In this document: positions 27,201 through 34,805 of the stretch, piece after piece
Position numbering within the stretch: position 1 is the stretch's first letter
How the letters are laid out: each line of letters begins with the position of its first letter
From: CAZMGT01 sp964565895
GTDB lineage: Bacteria; Armatimonadota; Zipacnadia; UBA1398; CAZMGT01
Assembly: GCA_964565895.1 (NCBI GenBank)
Contig: CAZMGT010000013.1
Coordinates: 1-64,000, forward strand
Reading direction: 5' to 3'
DNA length: 64,000 nucleotides
The notes under the pieces: model-generated
Seen by the model: only the letters and a program-made list of their open reading frames with translations
Database searches by the model: none
Told to the model about the DNA's origin: nothing
Program-made: the position numbers and the translations under genes

Positions 27201-28665
27201 GGGCTATGTGGAAATTCGCCACGGCGGGCGTAGCGTAGACTGCCGCGCCTTGGTTGGCGTGATGGCCTCGGAGGTAAACATTACCAACCCCGCGCGCGCC
27301 CTCATCGCCGGGCGCTGGGTGAGCGACGATCCCGAGCAGCCGGAGTGCATCCTCCCCCGGCACCTCGCCTCGCTGTTAGGCATCTCGCTCGATGAGGTGG
27401 GCCGAGCGAAGGTCCAGATCCTCGGCGCGGAGCTCCTCGTCGTGGGCATTGTCGACGGCAAGCGGCTGGACAAGCTCGTGGACATCGACGGCGAGCCGAT
27501 TACCCCCGTGGACTATGAGAAAATGGAGCAGGTCGTCCGGCGCACGGGCGCGCCGGAGGAGACCGACGTTATCTGGGAGTACGAGCACCTGCCCACAGAT
27601 CAGGTGGCCTTCGTCTCGTTCGACTTCGCGCGCAACAGCGGCGCCGAGCTGCGCTCGATCGCCATCAACTTCGGCGACACAGAAACGGCGCGCAACGAGC
27701 TGAAATATCTCACGCGGCGCATCGAGCTGAACATCTACGCCCGCGAGGCCACCCAAAGCTTTCTCGTCAGCTCCGTCGGGGCAAGCCGCGTCCATGGCGC
27801 GCACACGGTAATCATCCCGCTGTTCATCGCCGCGCTCATCGTGCTTAACACCATGCTCGGCTCGGTTTACGAGCGCACGGGCGAGATAGGCATTTTCAGC
27901 GCCGTGGGCCTCGCGCCGGTGCACATTGCCTCGCTGTTCGTCGCCGAGGCGCTTGTTTACGCCGTGCTCGGCGCGGTGGCCGGCTACCTTCTCGGCCAAG
28001 TCGTGGCCAAGCTGGTGGTCACCTTCGGCATCTTTCCCGAGCTCTCGCTCAACTACTCTTCGGTGAGCGCCGTAGGCACGGTAATCGTGGTCATGCTCAC
28101 CGTTCTTGCCTCGGTGGCCTATCCCGCGCACCAAGCCTCGCGCCTGGCCACCCCGGGCGTCGATCGCCGCTGGCGGCTCGTTGACCCCCAGGGCGGTGTG
28201 TTTGAGATCGAGCTCCCGTTCTCGGCCACTGGCGACCAAGTGCTCGGGCTTGAGGCGTTCCTCTACCATTACCTCGAGGCTCACGTGGAGTACTCTACGG
28301 GAAACTTTACCGCGGGCAACGTCCGCTTATTCGAGCTCCCGCGCGACGATGGCGGCCCGCCGCAATATGGCCTCGCGGCGACCATTTGGATCGCTCCGTA
28401 TGACCTCGGCGTGCGCGAGCATTTTGAGCTGCGCTCCGTCCCCTCGCCGGACAGCGAGAACGTCCACGAGTTCGTGGCGATTATCGTCCGCGAAGACGGC
28501 GACGAGGCGTCGTGGATCCGTCTCACGCGGAACTTCCTAACCATCCTGCGCCAGCAGTTCCTCCTCTGGCGGACGTTCGACCCCGCCACCCAGGCGGAGT
28601 ATCGCGAAAAAGGATATGAGCTCCTCGCCCAACACCAAGCACAAGCCCCCGCGGCAAGCGACTAG
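24205..28665 (+). CDS. Degenerate M28-peptidase/FtsX-permease fusion protein
   Basis: The 1486-aa product has a signal peptide (PFIVAWAWAVLFCLTAYG), then an M28-like ectodomain. Where active M28 enzymes have His-x-Asp, a GADDN motif and a Glu-Glu pair, this protein has Y258-Y-D, GAENACG and AGHFQ, so metal ligands are missing and peptidase activity is unlikely. After about residue 790 come three membrane spans, an FtsX/MacB-like permease segment starting SAFTLGVSNMRRRKIRTAL, an ectodomain, three more spans with NTMLGSVYERTGEIGIFSAVGL (the MacB-type signature), and a soluble C-terminal domain of about 170 residues. It may act with an unlinked ABC ATPase. ATG 24205 follows GGCGGGGG. The stop lies inside the next gene. 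Confidence 0.85.
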   Translation: MSDARTGKLCLLPFIVAWAWAVLFCLTAYGAPQNARLDPARVEQTVRELAALGCRITGTPGCDAAARMIERRFRAYGLKDVQVEEFEVTIPVNHGCSLQVGGEPPLTIYPLWPNLVRTCSVPREGVTAPLIDGGRGRLGHFNGKPVAGSLVLMDFNVGSDWFNAPLLGARAVLFIEPKTTLRGEVESKFLSLPADIPRFWVPRKAALRLRQRLAAGEKLVATLKADVRWEKRKGRNILGWVDGTDPELNQQYIVISAYYDSISAVPDLAPGAENACGIATLLEIARCFAANPPRRTTLFLATAGHFQCLAGVKHFFRPPPADMPEEPPRTMYPARRAEAFIGLDLSSHSRLVCLFNRGFFYNFNEDTQNWKFSDFGKLCTQLAEREKKRMGVRDEDLFADAINTLTGKTWRSYMVGRLALDAEEANLVGVPGVTFATGNDIREAVDTPFDTPERMDFDNLALQAQLVAGMLADLQCQNDIGGLEVADIPASNYCKITGELVEFDPKVDYFPNSPVAGALAVARGHPKTSVGVRGDIVQKVGTDGRFEFIGLPKRTWCWLNFWVEGYYLNPKTGVIEYAPDLGRTGDKTYKIHQVLDVNEKNMRVVLFRCAPAELYDVVDQRHFNVYTHASVLDAASDSEPFAYGAVLPERRQQWSSYYEPLAVVFGKPGERLKFALGTAIQKPYLLLNSTREQPLGRGFDLAQSPPIELPTPYQAARDMWLLDDFRIRRLQRYGIEQRRINELHADAKKHLDQAQVELDAQRYDSFFASVRAALSYEMRVYPDVVKTTNDVVKAVLFYLALLIPFAYFCERLFIAATSMGKQILGAAAFFVAIFLALWLVHPALGITRAPLIVLLAFIMMTLTALVVIIVVGKFDHRMRVLRQQISGVRDADVGRLSASGSAFTLGVSNMRRRKIRTALTCTTLILVTFTILSFTSVQPEVRLNRVPIEHKGDYIGALVRDRAWEPLGLASLRILQNELGRRFPLAARTWYLPALVGNVGYVEIRHGGRSVDCRALVGVMASEVNITNPARALIAGRWVSDDPEQPECILPRHLASLLGISLDEVGRAKVQILGAELLVVGIVDGKRLDKLVDIDGEPITPVDYEKMEQVVRRTGAPEETDVIWEYEHLPTDQVAFVSFDFARNSGAELRSIAINFGDTETARNELKYLTRRIELNIYAREATQSFLVSSVGASRVHGAHTVIIPLFIAALIVLNTMLGSVYERTGEIGIFSAVGLAPVHIASLFVAEALVYAVLGAVAGYLLGQVVAKLVVTFGIFPELSLNYSSVSAVGTVIVVMLTVLASVAYPAHQASRLATPGVDRRWRLVDPQGGVFEIELPFSATGDQVLGLEAFLYHYLEAHVEYSTGNFTAGNVRLFELPRDDGGPPQYGLAATIWIAPYDLGVREHFELRSVPSPDSENVHEFVAIIVREDGDEASWIRLTRNFLTILRQQFLLWRTFDPATQAEYREKGYELLAQHQAQAPAASD

Positions 28666-29770
28666 CGCCGCCCGCCGTTCCTCGCTCGGGCGCCGCGCCC
28701 TGTGCCCCGCGCTCCTGTTGCTCTCTCTCGCTCTGCTCTTCGCTAGCCCGTTCCTCGGCTGCCGGCGCGCCGCGCGGGCGCCCGTGCCACCGGCCGCTGC
28801 CCCCCGGTGGGTCGTGTCGACCGTCGCGGGCACTGGCGCGCGTGGCTTTGCCGACGGCCCCGCGCAAAAGGCGCAGTTTAAGGAGCCGCACGGCCTGGCG
28901 CTTGACCCCAGCGGCGCCCTGTTCCTCGCCGATACGGCAAACCAGCGCATTCGCAAGCTCGCCGCGGGCCAGGTGCTCACCGTCGCTGGCTCGGGCAAGC
29001 AGGGCGCAGGCGACGCTCCCGCGCCCACCGCCGCCACGTTCTACTTCCCCGCGGGCCTGGCCATTGACCAACGGTGGACGATCTACGTCGCCGACGTGCG
29101 CAACAACGCCATCCGAGCCATCGACAGCACAGGCGTGCGCACCGTCGCCGGCACGGGCGAGCCGGGGTATGCCGATGGCCCCGCGGAGCGCGCCCTGTTT
29201 AACGAGCCCTACGACGTCGCTGTCGATCGCGCCGGTGCCGTTTACGTCGCCGACTCTGCAAACAACTGTATCCGCAAAATCTTCCGCGGCCAGGTAACGA
29301 CGGTCGCCGGCGACGGCCACGCCGGTTTTGCCGACGGCCCGGCGCGCAAGGCGCGCTTTAACCAACCCATGGGCCTCGCCGTTGACGCCCGCGGTAACAT
29401 CTATGTGGCCGACTCGCTAAACTTCCGCGTGCGGCTTATCTCGCGCGGGCGCGTAACAACCATCGCCGGCTCCGGCGAGCAGGGCCTGCGCGACGGCCCG
29501 GCGCACGAGTCGCGCTTTGCCTTCCCCACAGGCATCGCCGTAGATGCCCAGGGGAACGTCTACGTCGCAGACACCGCGAACAACTGCGTGCGCCTCATCG
29601 CGGGCGGCGCGGTGACGACGATCGCCGGCAGCGGCGCCTATGGCTCCGCCGATGGCCCCGCGCGCCAGGCGCAGTTTCGTGAGCCGTGGGGCATCGCCAT
29701 AGACAGCGCGGGGAATGTTTATGTTAGCGAGGTTGCCGGGCACCGCGTGCGCAAAATCTCGCCCGGCTAG
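28616..29770 (+). CDS. NHL-repeat beta-propeller lipoprotein
   Basis: The 384-aa product has a basic N-terminus, a hydrophobic stretch and a lipobox (FLGC), so it is probably lipid-anchored. The rest is a run of about six NHL repeats of some 53 residues, each with a TVAGTG-like strand, an FADGPA turn, an F-x-x-P-x-G-L/I-A-V/I-D segment and Y/F-V-A-D-x-x-N-x-x-I/V-R. NHL propellers act as binding platforms in the periplasm or outside the cell. ATG 28616 lies 50 bp before the stop of the FtsX fusion, in another frame, so translation is probably coupled. It converges on the M28 gene, with which it overlaps by 4 bp. Confidence 0.88.
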   Translation: MSSSPNTKHKPPRQATSAARRSSLGRRALCPALLLLSLALLFASPFLGCRRAARAPVPPAAAPRWVVSTVAGTGARGFADGPAQKAQFKEPHGLALDPSGALFLADTANQRIRKLAAGQVLTVAGSGKQGAGDAPAPTAATFYFPAGLAIDQRWTIYVADVRNNAIRAIDSTGVRTVAGTGEPGYADGPAERALFNEPYDVAVDRAGAVYVADSANNCIRKIFRGQVTTVAGDGHAGFADGPARKARFNQPMGLAVDARGNIYVADSLNFRVRLISRGRVTTIAGSGEQGLRDGPAHESRFAFPTGIAVDAQGNVYVADTANNCVRLIAGGAVTTIAGSGAYGSADGPARQAQFREPWGIAIDSAGNVYVSEVAGHRVRKISPG

Positions 29771-31698
29771 CGCGTGGGCCGTGTCGCGCTCTCGCGCAGG
29801 TCAACGAGCTTGAAGTCTGCGAGAAATTCGAAAAACTCGCCCAACCACTCCGGGCACTGCCTAAATTCCACAGCCACCAGCCGCGCGATCTCGTCCACCG
29901 TCCGCTCTCCAGTGGCCAGCCACCACGCCCACAGCGCGGGCGACCACCACCGCGGGCTCGAGCGCACAACACGCCACTGCTCGCGCGGGATGCCGTCGAG
30001 CGTTAGCGCGCCGACCACCGTGCGCCGCGGATAGCGCCTCCCCAAGGCGCCGAGCGGCGGCGTCCCCCGCGCCCCGTCGGGAAAGCTCGCCGCCAAGTCG
30101 CGCAGCATTTTGCTTACCGATGTCCCCGCGCGGCGGATCTTCTCCCGCGCGGCCTGCGCGCCGCTGAGCTGCTTCTCCAGCGCCGAAAAAGCGGCCCTTG
30201 TGCGCTGGGCGAGGAGGGCCGCCTGCTCGCGAAACGAAACCTGCGGCGGCTCCTCGGCGCGCGCCGCTGCAAGGAGCAGCTCCCCCGCCGTGCGGCTCGC
30301 CTGGCGCATAAGCTCCTCGCTCGCCAGCTCCGCCTCATCCGCCCCAAACCGCGCGACAGCGTCGGCAAACGCGGCGATCGTCGCCGCCGCCCTCCCCAGC
30401 GTGAGCGGGTCCACCCTCTCCGGAACATCCGCTGAGTTGTGCCACACCCGCTCGCCCGAGCCCACCTCGAGCCACGGGTTGGGCACGCCGAGCAGCGGCT
30501 CGCACAAAAAGTTGTCCCCGGATAGGGTATAGCGCTTGGCCTCCACCCGCTCCGCGGCGTCCCACTGCGCAAACATCTCCCGCACCACAGCGCAGACCAG
30601 GGCGTCCGTGGCATTGGCGCAACTGGGCAGCGAGCGATACACGTCCACGTTCGTCCCCACGTGCGTCCAGCGCCCCGCGCCGCCGTCCACGTTTATCGCC
30701 GCCGCCGTGCGCCCGATCCTCTCCCGCTCACGCGTGACATAGGCCATCACGCCGTAGGACTCGGGGAAAAACAGCGCGCGGATCGTCCGCTTGGGCGGGG
30801 CAAGTTCGCCCCGCTTGGCCATGTTGCGCAGCACGCGCACAGCTTCGATAATCGCCGAAACGCCCGTGGCGTTGTCCTGCGCCCCCTGCTCGTTAATGTG
30901 CGCGGTAAGGAGGACCTCCTCCGCGTCCTCCCCGGGGAGCACGCCCGTTACATAGTGCAGCGTCCCCGCGTAAAGCCTGCTCCGCACCACCGCGCGCACG
31001 CGCACCGGCCCCTGCTCGGCAATCAGCTTGCGCAGCCAGCGCCCGCGCCGCGGCGACACGGTAAACCCCCAAATGCGCCGGTCCTCGGCGTGCATCGCCC
31101 AGCCGCCCGGCTCGTCGGCCCACGTGTTTATCCACTGCACCGTGTTCTGCAGCTTGGGCGTCGCTGTGTAATAGGAGACGATCCCCAGCGCGCCGGCATC
31201 GGCGCAGGCGGCCTTGATTTTCTGCGGATGCTGCGGGCTAAGGGCAACCTTTCCGCGCAGCTCTCCCGCGCGCCGCGCGCATTCCTCGGGCGTCCCCTCC
31301 TCCAGGGCAACAAGCTCACCCTCCACGCCTTCCCCGGGCGTGGGGGCGCTCCACATAGCCACGCTGCTTGGCACATCGGTATACCGCGCAAGCAGCCGCT
31401 GCCGCTCAGGCAGCTCCGGGGCGACGATCTCCAGCGTCGCCTCCTCGCAGTCCCAGGCCAGGGGCATGCGCCAGTCGCCAAACGCCGTGTCTCCGTCCGC
31501 GGGGAAGGGGACGACCTCCACGCTCTCCAGCCCCGCGGCCTCCAGCTCTTCCGCGCACACCTCCGCCGAGCGCGCGTAGCGGTCGAAGCTCGACCAGCGG
31601 TCCTCCTCCCAGATCCGTCGCAGGACGGCAAACGCTCGCTCGCCCGAGGCCGCGGCGCTAATCGCCGCCAGACGCCGGCGCAGTTCCTCGCCTGGCAT
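29767..31698 (-). CDS. M28-like aminopeptidase with C-terminal winged-helix-like tail
   Basis: The 643-aa product lacks a signal peptide, so it is probably cytoplasmic. It has an M28/DUF4910-like layout: a PA-type insert (ELRGKVALSPQHPQ), then TAHINEQGAQDNATG with the expected His and Asp ligands, FFPESYG with a Glu, NVDGGAG with an Asp, and WHNSADVPERVDP with the last His. Thus metal ligands look intact, unlike in the fusion protein at 24205-28665. The last 70 residues (WWLATGERTVDEIARLV and FFEFLADFKLVDL) look like a PqqD-type winged helix. The ATG 31698 overlaps the end of the acetyltransferase gene by 41 bp, indicating one transcription unit. Confidence 0.82.
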   Translation of the reverse strand: MPGEELRRRLAAISAAASGERAFAVLRRIWEEDRWSSFDRYARSAEVCAEELEAAGLESVEVVPFPADGDTAFGDWRMPLAWDCEEATLEIVAPELPERQRLLARYTDVPSSVAMWSAPTPGEGVEGELVALEEGTPEECARRAGELRGKVALSPQHPQKIKAACADAGALGIVSYYTATPKLQNTVQWINTWADEPGGWAMHAEDRRIWGFTVSPRRGRWLRKLIAEQGPVRVRAVVRSRLYAGTLHYVTGVLPGEDAEEVLLTAHINEQGAQDNATGVSAIIEAVRVLRNMAKRGELAPPKRTIRALFFPESYGVMAYVTRERERIGRTAAAINVDGGAGRWTHVGTNVDVYRSLPSCANATDALVCAVVREMFAQWDAAERVEAKRYTLSGDNFLCEPLLGVPNPWLEVGSGERVWHNSADVPERVDPLTLGRAAATIAAFADAVARFGADEAELASEELMRQASRTAGELLLAAARAEEPPQVSFREQAALLAQRTRAAFSALEKQLSGAQAAREKIRRAGTSVSKMLRDLAASFPDGARGTPPLGALGRRYPRRTVVGALTLDGIPREQWRVVRSSPRWWSPALWAWWLATGERTVDEIARLVAVEFRQCPEWLGEFFEFLADFKLVDLRESATRPTR

Positions 31699-32482
31699 TG
31701 CGGCATACCTCCCTCGCCCGCGGACACACCCGGCACGTCGGCCGGTCGCAGAGCAAAATCGTCACGTCGCGCTTAAGTAGGTCTAGCGTCGCCTGCAAAA
31801 TGTCCTCCCCGCGCGTAAGCATCGCCTGCGCCTCGCCCACCTTCCCGTGGCGAATTACCCCGCGCCGCTCGCATTCTTCCTGAACCACGAGAAAGCCGCT
31901 GCTATCGCCCGGGTTCTCGCGCGGGGGAACGACCCGCTCCCGCCCGTCGGGATAGACCACGGTCATCGGCCGGTCGTAACCCGGGTAGAACACGGGCTCG
32001 AGGTAGGGCACGCGGGCGATGGCCTCGGCCACGTGGATTAGGGAGCATGTGCGAAAGTCCACGCCGATCTGCAGCACATAGCCCCCGGCCTCGGCGCAAA
32101 GGTGCATCGGGCTGCCCACGCCCAGCGCAGTCGCTCGCTCGTGCCCGGCGATAAATTCCGCCGCGCGCTTTCCCCACGCGGCAACGGAGTGCGTGGGATG
32201 CGCGCTACGCAGAACATCGTTGCGCTTGCGGAACGTCTCCGTGAGCAATCCCGTGCGCGAGGGGGTCTCCGCGATATAAAACCGGTCCACGGGCGGGTTA
32301 AACGTGGGCATAAGGATTGTCCCCTCGGGCCCCACCGCGTCAATGAGCGCCTCGATCACCGCCTCCGGGCCGCCCTCCACCCAGCCCATGGACTTCATCG
32401 AGCTGTGAACGATAACGCTCATCCCTGGGCTTATGCCCAGGGCGAGAAAGTCCGCAAGCAGCGTCTCGCGCGTTACTGCCAC
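31658..32482 (-). CDS. AAC(3)-fold N-acetyltransferase
   Basis: The product belongs to the aminoglycoside 3-N-acetyltransferase family by its VIVHSSMKSMGWVEGG start, ILMPTFNPP, the RSAHPTHSVAAWG catalytic region and GVGSPMHLC. Many members have no link to antibiotic resistance and act on unknown small molecules, and the neighbourhood (peptidase, NHL protein) gives no resistance context. I prefer GTG 32482 (274 aa, the family's usual length, start VTRETLLADFLALGI); an upstream GTG at 32572 would add 30 non-conserved residues. The C-terminus carries a small Cys cluster (CDRPTCRVCPRAREVC), which is unusual for the family and may bind metal. Confidence 0.82.
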   Translation of the reverse strand: MAVTRETLLADFLALGISPGMSVIVHSSMKSMGWVEGGPEAVIEALIDAVGPEGTILMPTFNPPVDRFYIAETPSRTGLLTETFRKRNDVLRSAHPTHSVAAWGKRAAEFIAGHERATALGVGSPMHLCAEAGGYVLQIGVDFRTCSLIHVAEAIARVPYLEPVFYPGYDRPMTVVYPDGRERVVPPRENPGDSSGFLVVQEECERRGVIRHGKVGEAQAMLTRGEDILQATLDLLKRDVTILLCDRPTCRVCPRAREVCRNARRGTAPASGGD

Positions 32483-32669
32483 GGCCGACCACCGCCGCCC
32501 ACTCTCTCGCTCCTGCGCTTCGTCTGGGGCGCGGGAATGACCTTCTGGCGCGGCGAGCGGCGAAATTTGCACGCGCTAATTTTTTCCACCGGGGAAAGGA
32601 CAGCGCTCCCCGTGCAGCGAAGCAACATTTTGAAATATCGCTGAGCCGCTGCTCGCGCGATACTGGCCG

Positions 32670-32679
32670 GGAAGGGAGG
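32670..32679 (+). promoter_or_regulatory. Conserved leader element, prepilin copy 1
   Basis: GGAAGGGAGG lies 85 bp before the GTG start. The same purine block is found at a similar distance before copies 2 and 3, too far to be their ribosome site. Function unknown. Confidence 0.5.
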
Positions 32680-32754
32680 TATGGAGACCACGCGGCCCGC
32701 GCGGCAAACGATGCCCTGAGTTCGACCGAACCTCAGTGGTTGGAGGTGTCTGCC

Positions 32755-33513
32755 GTGACCAGGCGAGGCTTCACGCTTATTGAGCTGTTGGTCGTGATCG
32801 CGATAATCGCGATCTTGGCCGCGATCCTCTTCCCCGTGTTCGCCAAGGCCCGGGAAAAGGCCCGCCAAGCACAGTGCCTGAGCAACATGCGCCAGCTCGC
32901 CACGGCGCTGCTTATGTACGCCGAGGATTGGAACGGGACCTTCCCCTCCGGCTCAATCCCCACGCCTTCCGGCAAAACACGCAGCTACCGCATGCTCATC
33001 TATCCCTACACGAAAAATGCCCAAATCCACCACTGCCCTTCGGCTCCGGCCGCTTCCGGCCTCTTCGATGGCACAGTAGATCCCGACCGTCGTCCCGACG
33101 GCTTCTGGCAGAGAAGTTCGATTTCCGTAAACGTCGTCCACGCCAAGGGGGGCAAGTCCACTCCCGAGCCCCCCATGCAGGGCGGGCGCAAGTCCTATAA
33201 GCTCGCCGAGATCCGCAAGCCCGCGCAAACCGTGCTCCTGCTTGAGGACAACCCCAGCGGGCCGTTTACCTGGCACCCCTGGGGATCCGCCTCACGCGAG
33301 AACAACACGCTGGACACGTTGATCGGCACCGCGGGCGACCCGCTCAACCCTGACCCGTCGGTTAACCCGCTGGTGCGCCACAACGGCGGTGGCAACTACG
33401 CCTTCTGCGACGGCCACGCCAAGTGGGCTCGCCCGGATCTCATGATCTGCCATGCCGGCGACCACCAGAAGGGACCAGACGGCTGCGACAACTGCATGTG
33501 GTCCATTCAGTAG
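32755..33513 (+). CDS. Prepilin-type H-X9-DG protein, copy 1
   Basis: The 252-aa product has a type IV prepilin leader RRG^FTLIELLVVIAI with Glu at position 5 of the mature part, an N-terminal helix through AREKARQAQCLSNMRQLATAL, and the C-terminal signature H-NGGGNYAFC-DG (H-X9-DG) followed by HAKW. Such proteins (DUF1559-like) are numerous in planctomycetes and Armatimonadota and are thought to be pseudopilins exported by a type II/IV-like system; no secretion gene is in the window. GTG 32755 has GGAGGTG 7 bp upstream. The C-terminus ends in a Cys-containing DNCMW segment shared by all three copies. Confidence 0.92.
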   Translation: MTRRGFTLIELLVVIAIIAILAAILFPVFAKAREKARQAQCLSNMRQLATALLMYAEDWNGTFPSGSIPTPSGKTRSYRMLIYPYTKNAQIHHCPSAPAASGLFDGTVDPDRRPDGFWQRSSISVNVVHAKGGKSTPEPPMQGGRKSYKLAEIRKPAQTVLLLEDNPSGPFTWHPWGSASRENNTLDTLIGTAGDPLNPDPSVNPLVRHNGGGNYAFCDGHAKWARPDLMICHAGDHQKGPDGCDNCMWSIQ

Positions 33514-33531
33514 CCTCTCCGAGCGCGCGCG

Positions 33532-33566
33532 GCGGGCCGAGCTCCGGCTCGGCCCGCGTTTTTTTT
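33532..33566 (+). terminator. Rho-independent terminator, prepilin copy 1
   Basis: An 11-bp perfect stem GCGGGCCGAGC with loop TCCG is followed by G and eight T residues. It lies 18 bp after the stop codon. Confidence 0.9.
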
Positions 33567-33700
33567 GCTGTTTGTCCTAGCCAGCAAAAGGTTAGCATCG
33601 CATAAGTGCTCCCCGGTCAAGCTGCTCTGTTACGCAGGTTTGCCTCGCTCCGTAGCGAAGTAACAATCTGGGCACTTCCCTAACCGCTTAACGCAGCGCA

Positions 33701-33710
33701 GGAAGGGAGG
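33701..33710 (+). promoter_or_regulatory. Conserved leader element, prepilin copy 2
   Basis: GGAAGGGAGG lies 78 bp before the GTG start. About 40 bp upstream lies GTAGCGAAGTAACA, which resembles GTGGCGAAATAAACA before copy 3. Confidence 0.5.
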
Positions 33711-33778
33711 GGCGAAATCGTCTTTAGCGCGGGTTGTGCGTTGCTGCGCAAACATTCCTTAGTTGCGGAGGTGCGAAC

Positions 33779-34537
33779 GTGAAAAAGCACGGGTTTACGT
33801 TAATCGAGCTTTTGGTGGTCATTGCCATAATTGCCATTCTTGCAGCGATTCTCTTCCCGGTGTTCGCCAAAGCGCGGGAGAAAGCTCGCCAGGCGCAGTG
33901 CCTGAGCAACATGCGCCAGCTCGCCACTGCGATTCTCATGTATGCCGCGGACTGGGACGGCACGTTCCCCTCTGGCGTTCAGCCCACTTCATCTGGCAAA
34001 TCGCGCAGCTATCGCTTGCTCATCTACCCCTACACCAAAAATGCCCAAATCCACCACTGCCCCTCGGCGCCCGCGGCCAGCGCTCCGTTCGACGCTACCG
34101 TGGACCCCGACCGCCAGCCCAATGGCGATTGGCAGCAAAGCTCTATTTCCGTAAACGTTGTGCACAGCAAGAACGGAGTGACCACCCCAGAGCCGCCGAT
34201 GCAAGCCTTGGCCAAGTGCTACAAGCTGGCGCAGGTGACCAAGCCTGCGCAAACCGTCCTCCTGCTTGAGGACAACCCGAGCGGCCCGTTCACCTGGCAC
34301 CCTTGGAAGTCCGCCTCATACGAGGACAACACGCTGGACACGTTGATCGGCACCGCGGGCGACCCGCTCAACCCCGACCCCACGGTTAACCCGCTCGTGC
34401 GCCATAACGGCGGTGGCAACTACGCCTTCTGCGACGGCCACGCCAAGTGGGCTCGTCCGGATCTCATGATCTGCCGTGCCGGCGACCACCAGAAGGGACC
34501 CGACGGCACGGACAACTGCATGTGGTCCATTCAGTAG
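33779..34537 (+). CDS. Prepilin-type H-X9-DG protein, copy 2
   Basis: The 252-aa product has exactly the same length as copy 1 and the same features: cleavage site KHG^FTLIELL, Glu5, N-terminal helix, a middle region with PAASAPFDATVDPDRQP, and H-X9-DG near the C-terminus. Differences from copy 1 are concentrated in the middle third (for example PMQALAKCYKLAQVTKPA). GTG 33779 has GGAGGTG upstream. The separate leader and terminator imply independent expression of each copy, perhaps giving subunit variants of one surface structure. Confidence 0.92.
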   Translation: MKKHGFTLIELLVVIAIIAILAAILFPVFAKAREKARQAQCLSNMRQLATAILMYAADWDGTFPSGVQPTSSGKSRSYRLLIYPYTKNAQIHHCPSAPAASAPFDATVDPDRQPNGDWQQSSISVNVVHSKNGVTTPEPPMQALAKCYKLAQVTKPAQTVLLLEDNPSGPFTWHPWKSASYEDNTLDTLIGTAGDPLNPDPTVNPLVRHNGGGNYAFCDGHAKWARPDLMICRAGDHQKGPDGTDNCMWSIQ

Positions 34538-34555
34538 CCTCTGCGAGCGCGCGCG

Positions 34556-34588
34556 GCGGGCCGAGCTCCGGCTCGGCCCGCATTTTTT
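34556..34588 (+). terminator. Rho-independent terminator, prepilin copy 2
   Basis: The same 11-bp stem and TCCG loop as in copy 1 occur here, followed by A and six T residues. Confidence 0.9.
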
Positions 34589-34725
34589 GCCGCTTGCAAC
34601 GCGCTAGGCAGAAGATTACAGTTGCATAAGCGTCCTGGCCTTGGCGTTCTCTTTTTATGCAGGTTAGCGCCGCCCCGTGGCGAAATAAACATTGGCATAA
34701 TTGCTGACCGCTTAAAGTAGTGGAC

Positions 34726-34735
34726 GAAGGGAGGG
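34726..34735 (+). promoter_or_regulatory. Conserved leader element, prepilin copy 3
   Basis: GAAGGGAGGG lies 80 bp before the GTG start, matching the purine blocks of copies 1 and 2 in sequence and position. Confidence 0.5.
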
Positions 34736-34805
34736 TGCTCTTGCAGAATTGTCTCGCGCGAGCCGCATTTTCGTCGGCAAACATCCATCGTTGGGAGGTG
34801 CCAGC

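Noticed and set aside
31658..32482. Aminoglycoside resistance gene.
   Set aside because: The AAC(3) fold is shared by many enzymes of other function, and there is no mobile element or resistance context.
32681..32719. Short leader ORF (12 codons) after the purine block of prepilin copy 1.
   Set aside because: Copies 2 and 3 do not preserve it: copy 2 has no ATG there and copy 3 would need a TTG start in a different frame.
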